Source: Akkermansia muciniphila (lineage in GTDB: Bacteria > Verrucomicrobiota > Verrucomicrobiia > Verrucomicrobiales > Akkermansiaceae). From it: DNA of 20,271 bases. The DNA lies in the NCBI GenBank assembly GCA_004557455.1, contig SFDX01000038.1:1-20271 (forward strand), read 5' to 3'. The first letter of the stretch is position 1, and every line of letters begins with the position of its first letter. Position numbers and translations under genes: made by a program. The notes under the pieces are model-generated. The model was not told the origin of the DNA and did not search any database. It saw only the letters and a list, made by a program, of their open reading frames with translations. This document shows positions 20,041 through 20,271 of the stretch, one piece after another.

Positions 20041-20123
20041 TTTTGAATCTGTTTTGAATCTGTTTTGAATTCATTTTGAAGAGAAACGAAAAAAGGCATT
20101 CTCAAAACATAATCAAAAATGAA
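20041..20123. repeat. Phased 11-bp iteron-like repeats, direct then inverted
   Basis: Four head-to-tail copies of an 11-bp unit start at 20041, 20052, 20063 and 20074: TTTTGAATCTG twice, TTTTGAATTCA, then TTTTGAAGAGA. After an 18-base interval two copies of the TCAAAA core in the opposite orientation start at 20102 and 20113, again 11 bp apart. Spacing of one helical turn places all cores on one face of the DNA. The region is AT-rich. This is the arrangement of a replication origin (iterons) or of a multi-site operator. Confidence 0.7.
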
Positions 20124-20190
20124 AGGCAGGAATGAAGCGGTAAAGGCATATATGAGAGACTAAGACACAAGCTTATGGTGGTGCCAATTT
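20124..20190. other. Non-coding stretch between the iterons and the operator
   Basis: I see no gene here. With the adjoining stretches, 19882-20260 is a gene-free block of 379 bases that holds the terminator, an inverted repeat, phased repeats and a promoter. Confidence 0.5.
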
Positions 20191-20218
20191 TCAAGACATT
20201 TCGAGCAAACAGTCTTGA
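20191..20218. promoter_or_regulatory. Operator-like inverted repeat overlapping the -35
   Basis: TCAAGAC (20191-20197) and GTCTTGA (20212-20218) are perfect 7-bp arms with a 14-base centre. Centre-to-centre distance is 21 bp, two helical turns. The right arm covers most of the -35 of the following promoter, so binding would block transcription. Confidence 0.55.
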
Positions 20219-20243
20219 TTGAGTCAGTCTGATGGGCTACAAT
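20215..20243 (+). promoter_or_regulatory. Promoter of the gene at the window's right edge
   Basis: TTGATT (20215-20220), a 17-base spacer and TACAAT (20238-20243) form a good sigma70-type promoter with predicted +1 near 20250, 11 bases before the ATG at 20261. Confidence 0.75.
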
Positions 20244-20260
20244 ACACCGAAGTTACCATC

Positions 20261-20271
20261 ATGAGTAAGAT
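20261..20271 (+). CDS. Start of a further element gene, cut off by the window edge
   Basis: Only ATG AGT AAG AT is present (Met-Ser-Lys and the beginning of Ile or Met). The good promoter and operator-like repeat just upstream make a real gene likely. The first eleven bases equal those of the ribbon-helix-helix-like gene at 17167 apart from the last base, which may be chance. Nothing can be said of the product. Confidence 0.45.

Larger units (their letters stand above)
15691..20271 (+). mobile_element. Integrated mobile element at tRNA-Pro (left part)
   Basis: From the tRNA-Pro end onward all genes are on the plus strand and of mobile-element type: tyrosine recombinase, ribbon-helix-helix-like protein, excisionase-like HTH protein, small unknowns, an ERCC4-fold nuclease and a replication-module-like protein, then phased repeats. 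Base use is markedly G-rich on the coding strand between 17161 and 19296, unlike the flanking chromosome. No phage structural, relaxase or conjugation gene is visible, so it may be a satellite-like or phage-derived integrative element. The right end is outside the window. Confidence 0.75.

Noticed and set aside
1..20271. CRISPR array, retron, toxin-antitoxin pair or known defence system
   Set aside because: No regularly spaced repeat with unique spacers, no reverse transcriptase and no toxin partner beside the ribbon-helix-helix-like gene were seen. Defence cargo may lie to the right of the window.

Overview
The window reads as a chromosomal stretch of a GC-rich Gram-negative bacterium. I infer Verrucomicrobiota, probably an Akkermansia-like genome. 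The clues are a tandem pair of GspE/PilB-type ATPases with GspF and a GspG-like pseudopilin, promoters of the TTGACG-17-TAxxxT kind, very few Shine-Dalgarno sites outside the mobile segment, and large secreted proteins without recognisable domains. No 16S or marker search could be run, so the taxon is an inference.

Layout. (1) 1-2863, minus strand, AT-richer than the rest: a tightly packed surface-polysaccharide operon (gtrA-family flippase-like protein, a UDP-galactopyranose-mutase-like FAD protein, and a multi-pass membrane protein of glycosyltransferase-C appearance). It is driven by a promoter whose spacer is a palindrome. (2) 2864-5180: glutamine-dependent NAD+ synthetase (nadE, minus), sharing a divergent promoter region with a tiny His/Pro-rich lipoprotein-like gene (plus). 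(3) 5428-10844, plus: gspE1, gspE2, gspF and a gspG-like pseudopilin, the cytoplasmic motor, inner-membrane platform and fibre subunit of a type II secretion/type IV pilus-like machine; no secretin gene is present here. (4) 10910-12719, plus: a small membrane protein, a family-4-like uracil-DNA glycosylase that has lost most of its iron-sulfur cysteines, and a Sel1-repeat lipoprotein coupled by an ATGA overlap. (5) 12814-13083, minus: ribosomal protein bL31 type B. (6) 13284-15317, plus: a large secreted protein with an acidic tail, closed by a strong terminator. (7) 15505-15690: tRNA-Phe(GAA) and tRNA-Pro(UGG).

(8) From directly after tRNA-Pro to the window end lies an integrated mobile element. 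It holds a tyrosine recombinase behind a leader with nested repeats, a small ribbon-helix-helix-like protein, an excisionase-like helix-turn-helix protein, two small unknown proteins, an ERCC4-fold nuclease, and a protein of replication-module appearance with different codon use. These are followed by a strong terminator, a set of 11-bp phased repeats that look like iterons, and a promoter with an operator-like inverted repeat leading into a gene cut off by the window edge. The four genes 17761-19296 overlap by ATGA junctions and must be one translation-coupled unit. The right end and cargo of the element are outside the window.

A cross-cutting observation is that several promoters sit so close to their genes that the predicted +1 falls at, or one to three bases before, the start codon (2825, 5036, 5183, 13284, 17761). 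This suggests frequent leaderless or near-leaderless mRNAs in this organism.
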